Translations under genes and position numbers: made by a program
Source: Armigeres subalbatus
Taxonomy: Eukaryota > Arthropoda > Insecta > Diptera > Culicidae
NCBI RefSeq assembly: GCF_024139115.2
Contig: NW_026942904.1
Span: 1 to 64,000 of the forward strand
Direction: 5' to 3'
DNA length: 64,000 nt
The notes under the pieces: model-generated
Seen by the model: the letters and a program-made list of their open reading frames with translations, nothing else
The model's database searches: none
Told to the model about the DNA's origin: nothing
Shown here: one piece after another, positions 34,676 to 45,357 of the stretch
How the letters are laid out: every line of letters begins with the position of its first letter
Numbering within the stretch: the first letter of the stretch is position 1

Positions 34676-35575
34676 AAAAATGTCGAAAAATATAGCCTTT
34701 AGTTGAAAATTTGTATTGTCAAATGCAAGTTTTAACAGTATTATTCATGTATGAGTGAATAATGTTTTACAAATGGTATATCGGGGAAGCAGTCGCTGAA
34801 GACAAGTATCAATGTTTTCAGCGACCAAACGAAAAGTTTCAATGCATAAAGCAATATTAAAGAAAATACTTTTCGCGCAAAACAATCAACATACCTCCAG
34901 ATATATTTGAAAATAAGTATGAAATAAGCCCAATTCGACATTTGCGGTCATTGCTAAAAATCAGGCTGAACTGCCAGCAAATTATAAGCAAATTAAAAAT
35001 ACAACTTTGGTTTGCTATTGGATCGACATGATGCACAAAGTGAAATTTTCATCCGATCTTAACATTACATATTTTTGGGATGTGTACTTTCAGATTCTTA
35101 CGGAAAATCTTGCGCAAACTTGCGCCATTTTGAGAAAACGCGATTTGAAAGAAAATGTGTGTACTTCAAAACTTGTCTTTTTTCCTTAGTGTGCATCATA
35201 GCATTTCAATATTCTACTATAATAACGTTTATTCTTATTTGTTCTTGATATTATGTGATTAAAAATTCGATGTCGTTTGAAAATTTATTTAAATATTTGA
35301 TTAAAGAGTCAAAACATAAGGCCCTTTTCAAAAAATAGTCGCGAAATGACTGGAATAAGCCATTTTATACAAAGATCAAATGACAGGAGACCTAACATTA
35401 ATATTTACATTTTACAAGGAACATTTGCGAAAATGGAATAAAATGATTATGATGATGATGATGACGAAATGATGATGGTTTGCATGCAAATTTACCAAAA
35501 CAAAGACCGAGCCGTCCACTCAAAATTTCGACCAGCTGTTCGAATCTGTCTCATATAATAGCTTATTGTTACTTA
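34676..35575. other. unassigned AT-rich sequence
   Basis: A short GAT/ATG microsatellite lies at 35447-35475. No gene recognised. Confidence 0.3.
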
Positions 35576-35771
35576 GGCTTCGTCTCATTTGGAGAATTAA
35601 AATGAAATTAAACTTAAAAGTGACATTTCAATAATTATCAAATAACCCTGCTCGCAGAGCAAGATTATCTTATTAGAATTTCTGAGTAGCACCAGCCATT
35701 TTTATGACTGGGTTATTTGCTAATTTTCGAACTGTCACTTTTAAGTTTAATTCTCCAAATGAGACAGAGCC
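35576..35771. mobile_element. 196-bp MITE, TTA target duplication
   Basis: Inverted ends GGCTTCGTCTCATTTGGAGA and TCTCCAAATGAGACAGAGCC, flanked by TTA at 35573-35575 and 35772-35774. Inner sequence TTAAACTTAAAAGTGACA is also inverted. Consistent with PIF/Harbinger mobilisation. Confidence 0.85.
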
Positions 35772-36149
35772 TTAACAACATTTCCCTGTTATGACAACAT
35801 TAAAAACATCTTTTAAGCTCGAAAAAAGAAGTCCGCCAGTTTGTATGGGGAGGTCCCATAGTGCGACACCGACAACATTTTAATCGGCACACAGGTCTGT
35901 TTACTAACTATCCTCAATGAAAATAAATACTATGGAAATCCATATATTGTGTGCGTGCCTTTCGTGTATGGCAAAAAAGCATTCACTACTACATTCGAAC
36001 CGGCTCCCATAAGAAGCCGTGCAAATATGTACGTCACCATTTGCTGTTTACATTTTCCATCATCCGCTAATACACTTGCATTTGGTCTTCTTCCTCACCT
36101 TCTATCTATTCTCATTGCACTATCCTATTAAACGTCCCGCGACGACTAA

Positions 36150-36525
36150 GGGTCTGTTCAAATATTACGTAACGCAAAAAACGTCGGTTTTTGAGAACCC
36201 CCCACCCCCTCGTAACAATCTGTATCAATTTTCAGGACTACCCCCACCCCTATGCGTAACGCGTAACAAATAAATTTTGAAAAAAAAAGATTTTTGGTAG
36301 GATTTTAAACACGTTACAATAAATTATTATATGTATTGCATATTTTATTCTACTTTAAAGAAAATATACATTTTTTAACATTTTTTTTTTCTCTATGCAA
36401 TTAATTTGTTACGTAACAATATTTCGAAGGACACCCACCCCCCATATTTTGTGAAACAAATAATCGTAACAAAAATCAAACAACCCCCCACCCCCTATTG
36501 CGTTACGTAATATTTGAACAGACCC
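36150..36525. mobile_element. 376-bp MITE, TAA target duplication
   Basis: Ends GGGTCTGTTCAAATATTACG and its exact inverse at 36506-36525, flanked by TAA on both sides (36147-36149 and 36526-36528). C-rich blocks sit inside each end. PIF/Harbinger-like. Confidence 0.9.
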
Positions 36526-37070
36526 TAAAAAACTCATGTGTGGCAGCCCGGTGGCTTCCGCGCACGACCGTCGACTGAAGCGATTCGCACTTTATTTTCA
36601 TTGTTTTTAAACTTGTTCATACCGCGACGAAGAGAAAAACTCCCACAAAACACACCGCACAATGAATAATTTTTCTGCTTTCCGGAGCAAAAATAAATAA
36701 ACGCACGCACGCGATATTCAAAATCGTACTGGCGGGCAAAACAAAACACGCACTAGGGTAGTTGTACCAATAACAGTAGTATTAACCTAGATATCTGTTT
36801 GGTACATAAAATAGTACGGAATAAGTTTTATCTAACTCTAACCCATACGTCAGCTATAAGTCTTTCTTCCCTACCTTTTGCTACTACTTTTAGCAAATAT
36901 ATGGATTATACCAAAAACCTTAGGTTATATTACAAAATGCTGTATCATAGAATCACTATTATCATTAGCTCGTGTTCCAAAAACTAACTAAGGAAAATGT
37001 TAAAACCTTAGAACTGCATAAGACGGCAGTACCGTTGTAAATGATGCTGAAAAAACATAGCTATACATTA
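36526..37070. other. unassigned sequence
   Basis: No gene or repeat recognised. Confidence 0.3.
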
Positions 37071-37955
37071 GAGTGGGGCGTCATAATCATTTTTTCAAAT
37101 CAATGGTTTTTCGTAGCCATTCTGGGTCCTGAATAACTGTGCAAAATTTGGGACCGATTGGTTGCTTCCTCGCTTTCCGCATCGCGTTTGAAGTTTGTAT
37201 GGAAATTAGTATGGGAGAACGTATATTTACGCATTTCTATTACTAGAGGTTTCAGTTCATCGTAAACCAAGTGACACATTGCGTTAAAGTATAACCCAAA
37301 GGATGCCGAAAAATTTTGCTGAAGAAGGCATGTTGCTGGAACGTCCACGAGAAAAGTTATAACGCTTCGAAGATTGAGTGTTGAAACCATATACAAAAAA
37401 TCGTTTATTCTGCCAGCACTGCCGAGCTACGTAGACCAATAATTGAACTGAGTGTTATTTCAAAATAATTGATCTTATAGGGCTTTAGAGCTAATGTGAG
37501 CTATCCGGAATCATTTCACAAAAAAAAATCCGACAAGAAGGAAGATGGGTTTTGCCTTTCGATATCTATAGGTCGTCCGGTAGTGCTGGCAGAAACATTG
37601 ATATTTTGCATATGGTTTGAACAATCAATTTTCTAAACGTAATAACATTTTTTGTAGACCTTCCAGCTACGTACCTTCTTCGGCAAAGTCTTTCGGCATC
37701 TTCCAGACTATATGCTAACGTATTGAGTCACGTGATTGATGATAAAATGAAGCCGCTAATAGCAACAATGTAAAAATGTCCGTTTTCCCATACTAATCTC
37801 CATGTGAATTTGAAACGCGATGCGAGATGCGAGGTCGCATCCAATCGAGCCCATATTTTGCACAATTGATTGGGGTTCCAAAACGATTCAGAAAAACCTT
37901 GATCTCACTTGATCGGACAAAGTTTGCGTTTTTCCATACAACTGCGCCCCACTGT
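37071..37955. mobile_element. long-arm foldback element
   Basis: The left arm (37073 to about 37425) and right arm (about 37570-37953) are diverged inverse copies of 350-390 bp. They share AGTGGGGCG ends, GATTGGTTGC/GATTGGATGC, CATCGCGTTT, AGTATGGGA and CTGCCAGCACT. No coding capacity. Internal frames are shadows of the arms. Confidence 0.8.
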
Positions 37956-38231
37956 ACTATACATATACCAGTTATTGGAGCAAGTAAGCAAGTAATTTTG
38001 AATATTCAGGTTGCTTTTTAAATTGGAAAAATATCTTTGAATAAGCAAAGATAATATCTTGTGCTCAGATGATATTGCAATAGCTGCTTTCAACCAATGC
38101 CGTTCACTGTTTTACATCCTATCAAAAACAAATGGATGAGTAGTAATTTGGCATGTGTATTTTTTACACGCATGTCAGTACGACGAAACTGGTATCTCAA
38201 TAGTTTATTTGAATATTCTTGATTACTTTGA

Positions 38232-38743
38232 GTAGGGGAGAACGGTCCAAAATGCACCCCTTAAGCTTTTTCAATGTTGTCGCCCATATAAACATAAATA
38301 TCAAACCATTTCAACGTATAGGTGCAAAATTTACAAACCCAGCTACATTCTACAATGATCTCCTATTAAAAAAAATAAGGTTTTCATGACTTTCTAACGC
38401 ATTTAAAAAATGTTTTAAAAATAGGCGTGGGACAAAACGCCCGTATGGTGGTCTAAAATGACTCAATTGCATGTAAAATGATGGTGAACGCATGGTTGTT
38501 TGTTTTTTCTTAATTGATTGAACTACAATCTTACGGATGTGGTGGAAAAATAGCAAATCGTTAAATTTGAGTGAATATGAAGGGACTTTGCTTATTCTTT
38601 CCAATGGGGTTCATTAATAGATAACTAATTATGAATTGTAGTGGTAATATGCGTTCATAAATGTACTACAACAGATTATATGAGTGATTTTATGAGTGAG
38701 GCCATTTTGCCCCAGGGGTGCATTTTGGACCATTCTCCCCTAC
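38232..38743. mobile_element. 512-bp inverted-repeat element
   Basis: Terminal inverted repeats of 29 bp begin GTAGGGGAGAACGGTCCAAA and differ by one base between ends. No obvious target duplication. A fragment with GGTCCAAAAT-like phrases also lies at 44105-44215. Confidence 0.8.
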
Positions 38744-39037
38744 CATGATTACTGGTACACCGACCCTAACGATAATTTAAAAAAACGAACTCCACAGTTG
38801 CACTGACATGACGTCTTCCCAACCAAGCGAAAGAGCGTCCGTCGCTGCCGTCGCCATCACCATCGACGATACACACGAGAGAGTGAGTCACACCGCAAGA
38901 GAGTGAGAGCCGCAACACACCGAATGCGTGAGTGGTAGTGAGCTTTACCGCCGCATGAGATATTGTCGGCGTAGCACCAACTTAGAATTCGGAAGTCTCA
39001 CCACGTGCATCTCTCCATCTCGATAACTCTTGGCTTA
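38744..39037. other. unassigned, relatively GC-rich sequence
   Basis: Purine-rich GAGAGAGTGAG phrases occur at 38876-38906. It could be an LTR or promoter fragment, but no boundary is seen. Confidence 0.25.
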
Positions 39038-39133
39038 GGGCCGATTTCTTCACCTCCGCTTAGGCCTTAAACCAGGTTTAAACGTATGGGTAAGCACCGC
39101 TTAAGAGTTAAGCGAAGGTGAAGAAATTGGCCC
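39038..39133. mobile_element. 96-bp MITE, TTA target duplication
   Basis: Ends GGGCCGATTTCTTCACC and GGTGAAGAAATTGGCCC, flanked by TTA (39035-39037 and 39134-39136). Inner phrase CTTAAACCAGGTTTAA is itself palindromic. Confidence 0.8.
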
Positions 39134-39286
39134 TTAGAGACATAGGGGTATGAATATACTCGCTAGGCAAGTGAATTGAAAGTCGCTCGATTTGAACCCG
39201 AATTGAACGTCTCAGCACGTTTTTTCACCTAAAAACCAGCAAGTTGAACATGTTCATCTTTCGACAGGCCAATTGAGGTAATGTTT

Positions 39287-39390
39287 AGGACCTTGTTTTA
39301 ACACCTTCGCTTAGGACTTAAACCAGGTTTAAGCAGATGAACAAAACCCGCTTAAGAGTTAAGCAGAGGTGAAGAAATTGATCATAAGTT
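39287..39390. mobile_element. second, diverged copy of the 96-bp MITE
   Basis: It shares CTTAAACCAGGTTTAAGCAG, CGCTTAAGAGTTAAGC and GAGGTGAAGAAATTG with the copy 150 bp upstream, but its left end is altered. Confidence 0.7.
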
Positions 39391-39746
39391 GTATAAATGG
39401 GAATTATCTAAATAAATAAAAAAATGTTATATTTTCCTTTATCACGATTTATAAAAAATCTTATTCATACAATCCACCTTGTGTTCATTACAGAAGAGAA
39501 TGTAAAGTATGCATAGAGTAGCTCGAAATTTACAAATATGTGAACATTTGAAGAGTTGTATTAGATGTTTGAATTTAAAAACTTGGTTGAATTTGTAAAT
39601 AATGCGGCGCTGCAAACAGTTGACAAAAGGAAAACCATAAATATGTAGAAAAGTATTTAGAGCTTTCTGTCCTTGTTATACGAGTTAGTGCTATCCCATT
39701 TTATTCTACCTTTTGATTTTAACTTTAAAGATTTGAATCTGAATTA
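39391..39746. other. unassigned sequence
   Basis: Nothing recognised. Confidence 0.3.
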
Positions 39747-39913
39747 AGGCTGCCTTACACCTCGGGAAAATTTTCCGCCGGATTTTTACCCCCGTGCATT
39801 TTAAATGGGGCCGGGATTTTGATTTTCCGTGCCCAAATCCCGAAAACATCGCATATGTAAAAATGCATGGGGAAAAATTCCGCGGACCAAATTCCCGAGG
39901 TGTGAGGCTACCT
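39747..39913. mobile_element. 167-bp MITE (copy 2)
   Basis: Same family and length as 11882-12048, flanked by TTA at 39744-39746 and 39914-39916. The ends AGGCTGCCTTACACCTCGGG and CCCGAGGTGTGAGGCTACCT are better matched than in copy 1. Confidence 0.85.
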
Positions 39914-40419
39914 TTAATCGCCTGCTTTGAGCGTGCTTACAGCGGCACACAAGGAGCTAACTTTCTAAAATCAGTATGGCTAAAGGCATCTAAGGTTCGA
40001 TTTCTCAAAATTAAGCGGACACCATCCTTCATAACCGGTACCGAATAGTTTTCCTTGAAAAGTTCCTAGTTTTGAGAAAACCCGCCGCTCGGTTCCGCAT
40101 TCACCACCAGTTGAACTTTTGTTGTTTCCCGTTTCAGACAAGTCTACAGTACTGCCACTTTTTCAAATGTCCATATTATTCGTGAAACAAACAAGTATAC
40201 TGGATATGTTCCCCTGAAACCGTTCCCTAACCCGGATCTCCGCATGATGTCTTTTTAGTGCATTTTTTTTTTATTAAGAGGCACCTTATCGTAGTTTCCG
40301 GGGGGATTTAAACGAGCTGGTGGGTTCGTCAGAAATTTTTACACAATTTTCCATACCATCTATCGTTGCTTTTGTCAATCTTATAAGACTCCCAGGAAAT
40401 CAAATCTTATCCATTATTT

Positions 40420-40484
40420 TCCACAGCTCCACGCGGTCTATGTTGTCGACAGCCGCCTTGAAAGCTATAAACAGATGGTAGGGT
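40420..40484 (-). pseudogene. RT fragment of an RTE-type LINE
   Basis: The minus strand reads HLFIAFKAAVDNIDRVELWKI, resembling the RT motif-A region (F-D-K-A-A-Y-D type) of RTE-like LINEs. A stop follows. It belongs with the minus-strand remnant at 40930-41290. Confidence 0.6.
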
Positions 40485-40551
40485 TAAGGCAGGCATTTTC
40501 GTCTTATCGTCATAGTCTCAAATATCAATTAAACGCGCACTTGGAGTTTTC

Positions 40552-40809
40552 GAAAGGAAAGTGCTGCGTACCATCTATGGTGGGGTGCAGATGGCGGACG
40601 GTACGTGGAGGAGGCGAATGAACGACGAGTTGCATCAGCTGTTGGGAGAACCATCCATCGTTCACACCGCGAAAATCGGACGACTGCGGTGGGCCGGGCA
40701 CGTAGCCAGAATGTCGGACAGTAACCCGGTGAAAATGGTTCTTGACAACGATCCGACGGGCACAAGAAGGCGAGGTGCGCAGCGGGCAAGGTGGATCGAT
40801 CAGGCTTGA
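40552..40809 (+). pseudogene. C-terminal tail fragment of a LINE RT protein
   Basis: The plus-strand frame starts VLRTIYGGVQMADGTWRRRM and continues through IGRLRWAGHVARM to RRRGAQRARW, then stops. LRWAGHV.RM followed by a basic RRRG...W stretch is the usual C-terminus of RTE-type LINE proteins. It is opposite in strand to the fragments on both sides, so it is a separate insertion or an inverted piece. Confidence 0.7.
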
Positions 40810-40929
40810 TAACTTCTTCCAAACATTCACTATTAGTGACATATGGCGGAAGATAATCTTGGATATCACTTCACAGGCGACATTTAGGTTGGTGATCGCT
40901 TAAATGTTCTCATCTTTTTTTTTTCAGAT

Positions 40930-41290
40930 TATTTTCCCCGTTGTGGTTCAGTTTCCAAGATTCTGACTATCAGTCTGTGAAGACAGATAGACAGTTTTTC
41001 CGAGACCATCTTGGTGAGTTCAGCTCCGATATAATCCTTACCAGCTTCATCAATGCTATTGAGCGGATGGATGGCATCCTCAACTATCCTCAAGTTTAAG
41101 GCTGTCCCGCATCCAACTTTCGATCACCACACTTTCGTCCGTACAGATGCCCCCATCCTGATCCCTGCACATCTCGGCTCGCGACACAAAACTTTTATGG
41201 GATGTGGTAAGCTTCTGATAGCACTTGCGAGTCTCTTGAAAATGGCGTAGCTGCTTCATCTCATCGCACTCCGTTTCGTTGGACGTTGAT
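40930..41290 (-). pseudogene. RTE-type LINE linker / RT N-terminal remnant
   Basis: Reading from 41276 downward, the minus strand gives TRKCYQKLTTSHKSFVSRAE, then MCRDQDGGICTDESVVIESW, and after in-frame stops DYIGAELTKM near 41030. This matches the region just before the RT motifs in RTE-clade LINEs. With 40420-40484 it marks one broken minus-strand copy. Confidence 0.65.
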
Positions 41291-41299
41291 TATACTGAA

Positions 41300-42430
41300 G
41301 TTGAGGAACAGGCCGACCACGCACCTTTGCATATAGTCATTCACTATGAAAACTGTTCTTAGCTGGTGTGGTATGCCCTATTTCCGCCGTATTTCAGTAC
41401 ATTGACGAGTATACGAGTGTGCTCCTTATAAAGTTGAGATATTTGCAGTTCCACGAACCAAGCTTCCAATCCCTAGTCCCACAGAAAATCTTAGTTTTCG
41501 AATATGCGCCCTTGAAATAACCTTATTGTGTTAACGCCCCCTTTAAAAATAGGCGACTAAGTACCCCATATTTTACGACGACAGGGCTGGTGGAAAACTA
41601 AGATTAGGATTCGTTTGGGTACCGAGTCCCCAACGTGCATTTTAACCTACAATGTCTGCCAGGTTTGCCGGGTCGACTAGTTAAAACATATTTTTTGGGT
41701 TACTGTGACAAAACACCTTCCAAAGGATTTTCTATTTCACATCTCAATATTCCCCGTCCTTTCAACATCGACTATTGAAGGTTTGGCTGCAGATGATCTA
41801 GCTCTGGTTTGTCTTTTGCGTCCAAACCTAGGTTTAAACTGTCAATAGTTGAGCCCATTGCTAGATCGACTAAAGTGCGAGCATGATTGTTTTCTCCACA
41901 ACAGACCAGATCGTTGCAATTTCTTGATTATCCGACATTTCCAGTTAAAATTTCCGCTTCTCCATATATATAAGCACTGTGGATCCCAAGATGAATTATG
42001 TTGCGGTTAGCTTGGCGGTTAGTCAAGATTATTCACCGTTCCTGAATGAGCACATGCCCTTGGATCATATATTCCAGGAGCTGCAAGGCCATTTTAAGTA
42101 CTTAATAAACTTCAACGCTTAATTGGTTCTCAGATACATAATTCATTAATCAACGACACCTGAAATGAAAGTAAAGTTAATAAGCATAGCATAAAACAAA
42201 TAAGAAAATTTCAACTCTTGTGTAAATCCCTTTGTTGACAGAGAAATAAACAAATCAATAGATATCGAGGGTAACGCGGAAAATCACTCTCTGCTTAGAC
42301 GAAAATTTCAGTTCAGTGTTTGGAAACAGTTCTTGTCACAATATTCATAGCATAGGCCGGCTACATTTAACAGAAGTAGTATGTTGGCAAGGGTAGAATG
42401 CTTAGCCCTATTTCTGAACGACGCGAAATT
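41300..42430. other. unassigned sequence
   Basis: No gene or repeat recognised. Confidence 0.3.
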
Positions 42431-42578
42431 TAGAAGAAAATTTGTATTGATAATAACATTTGTTATTATTCAGTTATCAGTTAATCACATGATTGATAAC
42501 TAAATATCAAAATGATAATAAGGATAACTAATCGTGTTATCAGTTTGATATCATTTCAGTTATCTGCCTTTGCTCGGG

Positions 42579-43385
42579 TTCCGAGCCTCTTGAAAGGAGG
42601 CTTCCGAGCCTCTTGAAAGGAGGCTTCCGAGCTTCTTGAAAGGAGGCTTCCGAGCCTCTTGAAAGGAGGCTTCCGAACCTCTTGAAAAGAGGCTTCCGAG
42701 CCTCTTGAAAGGAGGCTTCCGAGCCTCTTGAAAGGAGGCTTCCGAGCCTCTTGAAAGGAGGCTTCCGAGCCTCTTGAAAGGAGGCTTCCGAGCCTCTTGA
42801 AAGGAGGCTTCTGAGCTTTTGAAAGGAGGCTTCGAGCCTCTTGAAAAGGCTTCTGAGCCTCTTGAAAGGAGGCTTCTGAGCCTCTTGAAAGGAGGCTCGA
42901 GCCTCTTGAAAGGAGGCTTCTGAGCCTCTTGAAAGGAGGCTTCTGAGGCCTCTTGAAAGGAGGCTTCCTGAGCCTCTTGAAAGGAGGCTTCTGAGCCTCT
43001 TGAAAGGAGGCTTGAGCCTCTTGAAAGGAGGCTTCCTGAGCCTCTTGAAAGGAGGCTCTGAGCCTCTTGAAAGGAGGCTCTGAGCCTCTTGAAAGGAGGC
43101 CTGAGCCTCTTGAAAGGAGGCTTCCTGAGCCTCTTGAAAGGAGGCTCTGAGCCTCTTGAAAGGAGGCTTCCGAGCCTCTTGAAAGGAGGCTTCCGAGCCT
43201 CTTGAAAGGAGGCTCCGGAGCCTCTTGAAAGGAGGCTTCCGAGCTTCTTGAAAGGAGGCTTCCGAGCCTCTTGAAAGGAGGCTTCCGAGCCTCTTGAAAG
43301 GAGGCTTCCGAGCCTCTTGAAAGGAGGCTTCCGAGCCTCTTGAAAGGAGGCTTCCGAGCCTCTTGAAAGGAGGCTTCTGAGGCTT
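42579..43385. repeat. 23-bp minisatellite array 3
   Basis: About 35 units of the GAGGCTTCCGAGCCTC repeat in the same orientation as array 2, with a similar middle block of CTGAG variants and frequent 1-5-bp losses or gains. Minus-strand frame of 283 codons is a repeat artefact. Confidence 0.95.
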
Positions 43386-44387
43386 TCAAAACTACGGTTC
43401 CAAGCATCTTGAAAGAAGAATTTCGACCCTTTTAAGAGAGGGCTTCGAGCCTCTTGAAAGAGGCCTTCCGAGCCTTTTGAGAAGAGCTTTCCAAGCCTTT
43501 TAAAAGAAGGAGAAAAGAAACAAAAGAAAGTTTAAAGAAGAAAGCTTAAAAAAAGATTTCCGAGCCTCTAGAAAGGAGGCTTCCAACCATCTTGAGAGTA
43601 GGCTTCCGAGCCTTGCTGTCGAGCCTATTCAAAAATGCCTTCCGAGCCCCTTGAAAAGATCCGAGGTTTTTAAAAGAAGCAGAAATAAAAGGAAATTTCT
43701 GGAAAAACAGGCTTCCTAGCCTTTTAAAAGAAAGTTTTTGAACATCTTAAAATGATGTTTCCGGGTCACTTTAAAGGAGGCTTCCGAGCTGCTTGGAAGG
43801 AGGCTTGGAAGTAGAGGAATGCTTCAAATTCTCTTGCAATGAAGCAACTGAGCATTTCTGGAAAAAGTCTTCATGTTCTGCAAATGGAGGCTTTCGAATC
43901 TGTAGACTCTAGAAACATATTCTCAACATATTATTCAACATTCTGATTTGACCAGGTAGATTGCATAGAAGATTTCTAAAATTAGTTCATTCGAGGTTTT
44001 GCCCTTTTGATCTTTTGTCCCACATCTCTTCATCCATTGTACTTGTTGAGGAGGACAGGATTCAATAGGCCATGATTTACTGATCGCCACGCATAGGACA
44101 AGGGAGGTATTTTGGACCACCAGTTCGAAGGCTCATATTTTGGACCACTGTGTGCAAATTCCTCTTGGTGGTCTAAAATAAGAGCCCCCGTAAGGGTAGT
44201 CCAAAATATATCCTTTACCCTATTATGTACAAGACAAAGTTGAAAAATAAAAAAAAATACAAAACTTTATCCATGAGTTTGGATTAAAATTATAATTCAT
44301 CCGCTATTAAGCTTTTCGTCCGAGGTATCCCCTGGGTCCGGCAAAAGTACCCCCAGGGGTACATGTACTCCAGGTTGAGAACCGCTG
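43386..44387 (+). mobile_element. right arm of the hAT-like element
   Basis: Decayed 23-bp units continue to about 43830. The arm then parallels 6110-6479 up to GGTTGAGAACCGCTG. A small segment with repeated TTTTGGACCA phrases (44105-44215) is absent from the copy at 6 kb and looks like a later insertion. Confidence 0.7.
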
Positions 44388-44395
44388 TTATAAAA
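44388..44395. repeat. 8-bp target duplication, right copy
   Basis: TTATAAAA directly after the hAT-type end at 44387, identical to 23922-23929. Confidence 0.75.
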
Positions 44396-45355
44396 TACCG
44401 AGGAATGCTCTGCATCTCCGTGAGCGCTACGGGGAAGGAATCGTTGGTTAGTAGAGAAGGTAATTCATGTGAAGCCCCTTGGTAAGCGACTGAATATTTA
44501 TTGTAAACAAAGTTATTTTGAAAACAAGAAGACGAAAACTGTGTTTCAAATCAATCCAAAACAATTCAATATGCTTCGTTTAATAAGCTTCTACAATATG
44601 ATCGATTCCGCACTAAATAAATGCAGACATTAGTTTTATCACTTCGCGTTCCCCCACACTAGCTGGCGTGATCAGCATCTAAAAGATCGATTGTACACTC
44701 GTTAAACAAATGTTTGCTTCGCAAGATAGATATTTATCACTTCGCGTTCTCCCGGACTAGCTGCCGTCCCATGACCAGCAGCAACACGATCGATTCCGCA
44801 TTCATATTGTACAAATAATAAAAAATATCACAAAATATAAATTTGAAACTTGGAAACACTGAAGACGTTTCATAGAAGAAAACTACATACGTATTTGTCA
44901 ACTAAGAATGGGTAAAGTTTTGAAAACAACTTAACGATTTTGTTTAGCGGCGCAGCCAAAATTTTTGATAATATAAAGAATGGTTTAAGTTTAAATTTGT
45001 TTCGAAATTCCGCGGAATTCCGTTAAATTTCGTTAGAAGCTAGTTTTTTCTAGCGAAATTTTTGTAGTTTTACGAAACGAAACGAAATCAAGAAATGCGA
45101 TTTCGCCATACTAAAATTCCGCGAAATTCCGCGGAATTTCGTTTCGAACCACCTGAAACGAAATTTTTCGAAATACCGCATATGCTTATTTTTTACACAG
45201 TTTTTTTTTACACGTTTTTTTGCGAGGTTTTTTTTACACGGATTTTCGAATTAACGCGGTACCCAGATAAAAATTTTCTAAGTCTTTTTGAATGGAAAAC
45301 ACTTAGAATAATTTTATGGATATGGGAACTATTGTTTTGCAGAGTATAAAACTGC
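44396..45355. other. unassigned; short duplication and CGAAACGAAA cluster
   Basis: TTTATCACTTCGCGTTC followed by ACTAGCTG occurs at about 44636 and 44742, a ~107-bp direct duplication. CGAAACGAAACGAAA and GAAATTCCGCGGAATTTCG phrases lie at 45005-45170. ACACGGATTTTCGAATTAAC near 45237 recurs at 49980. Confidence 0.4.
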
Positions 45356-45357
45356 AT

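Larger units (their letters stand above)
24900..42578. mobile_element. 17.7-kb block inserted into the 23-bp array
   Basis: CCCGAGCA at 24900-24907 is inverted exactly as TGCTCGGG at 42571-42578. TT lies outside both ends, where the array phrase GGCTT/TTCCGAG is cut. Both ends lead into sequence rich in GATAAC and GTTATC (24920-25150 and 25430-25550 on the left; 42440-42565 on the right). It may be one large non-autonomous transposon with subterminal repeats, or a smaller one enlarged by nested insertions, which are plentiful inside. The family is not recognised. Confidence 0.5.
23930..44387. mobile_element. hAT-like element expanded to 20.5 kb by internal insertion
   Basis: The left end CAGCGGTTCTCAACCT (23930-23945) is exactly inverted at 44372-44387, and both ends abut the 8-bp sequence TTATAAAA. 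An 8-bp duplication and CAGNGGTTCTCAA ends are hallmarks of hAT elements. The right arm (43920-44387) matches the hAT-like 3' arm at 6150-6479. Both arms lead inward to the same 23-bp minisatellite in the same orientation (24090-24899 and 42579-43385). The simplest reading is one non-autonomous hAT element with an internal minisatellite, later split by the 24900-42578 block. No transposase is present. Confidence 0.7.

Noticed and set aside
38860..38960. GAGA-type promoter
   Set aside because: Purine-rich GAGAGAGTGAG phrases occur, but no transcription unit, TATA/Inr combination or exon could be tied to them.
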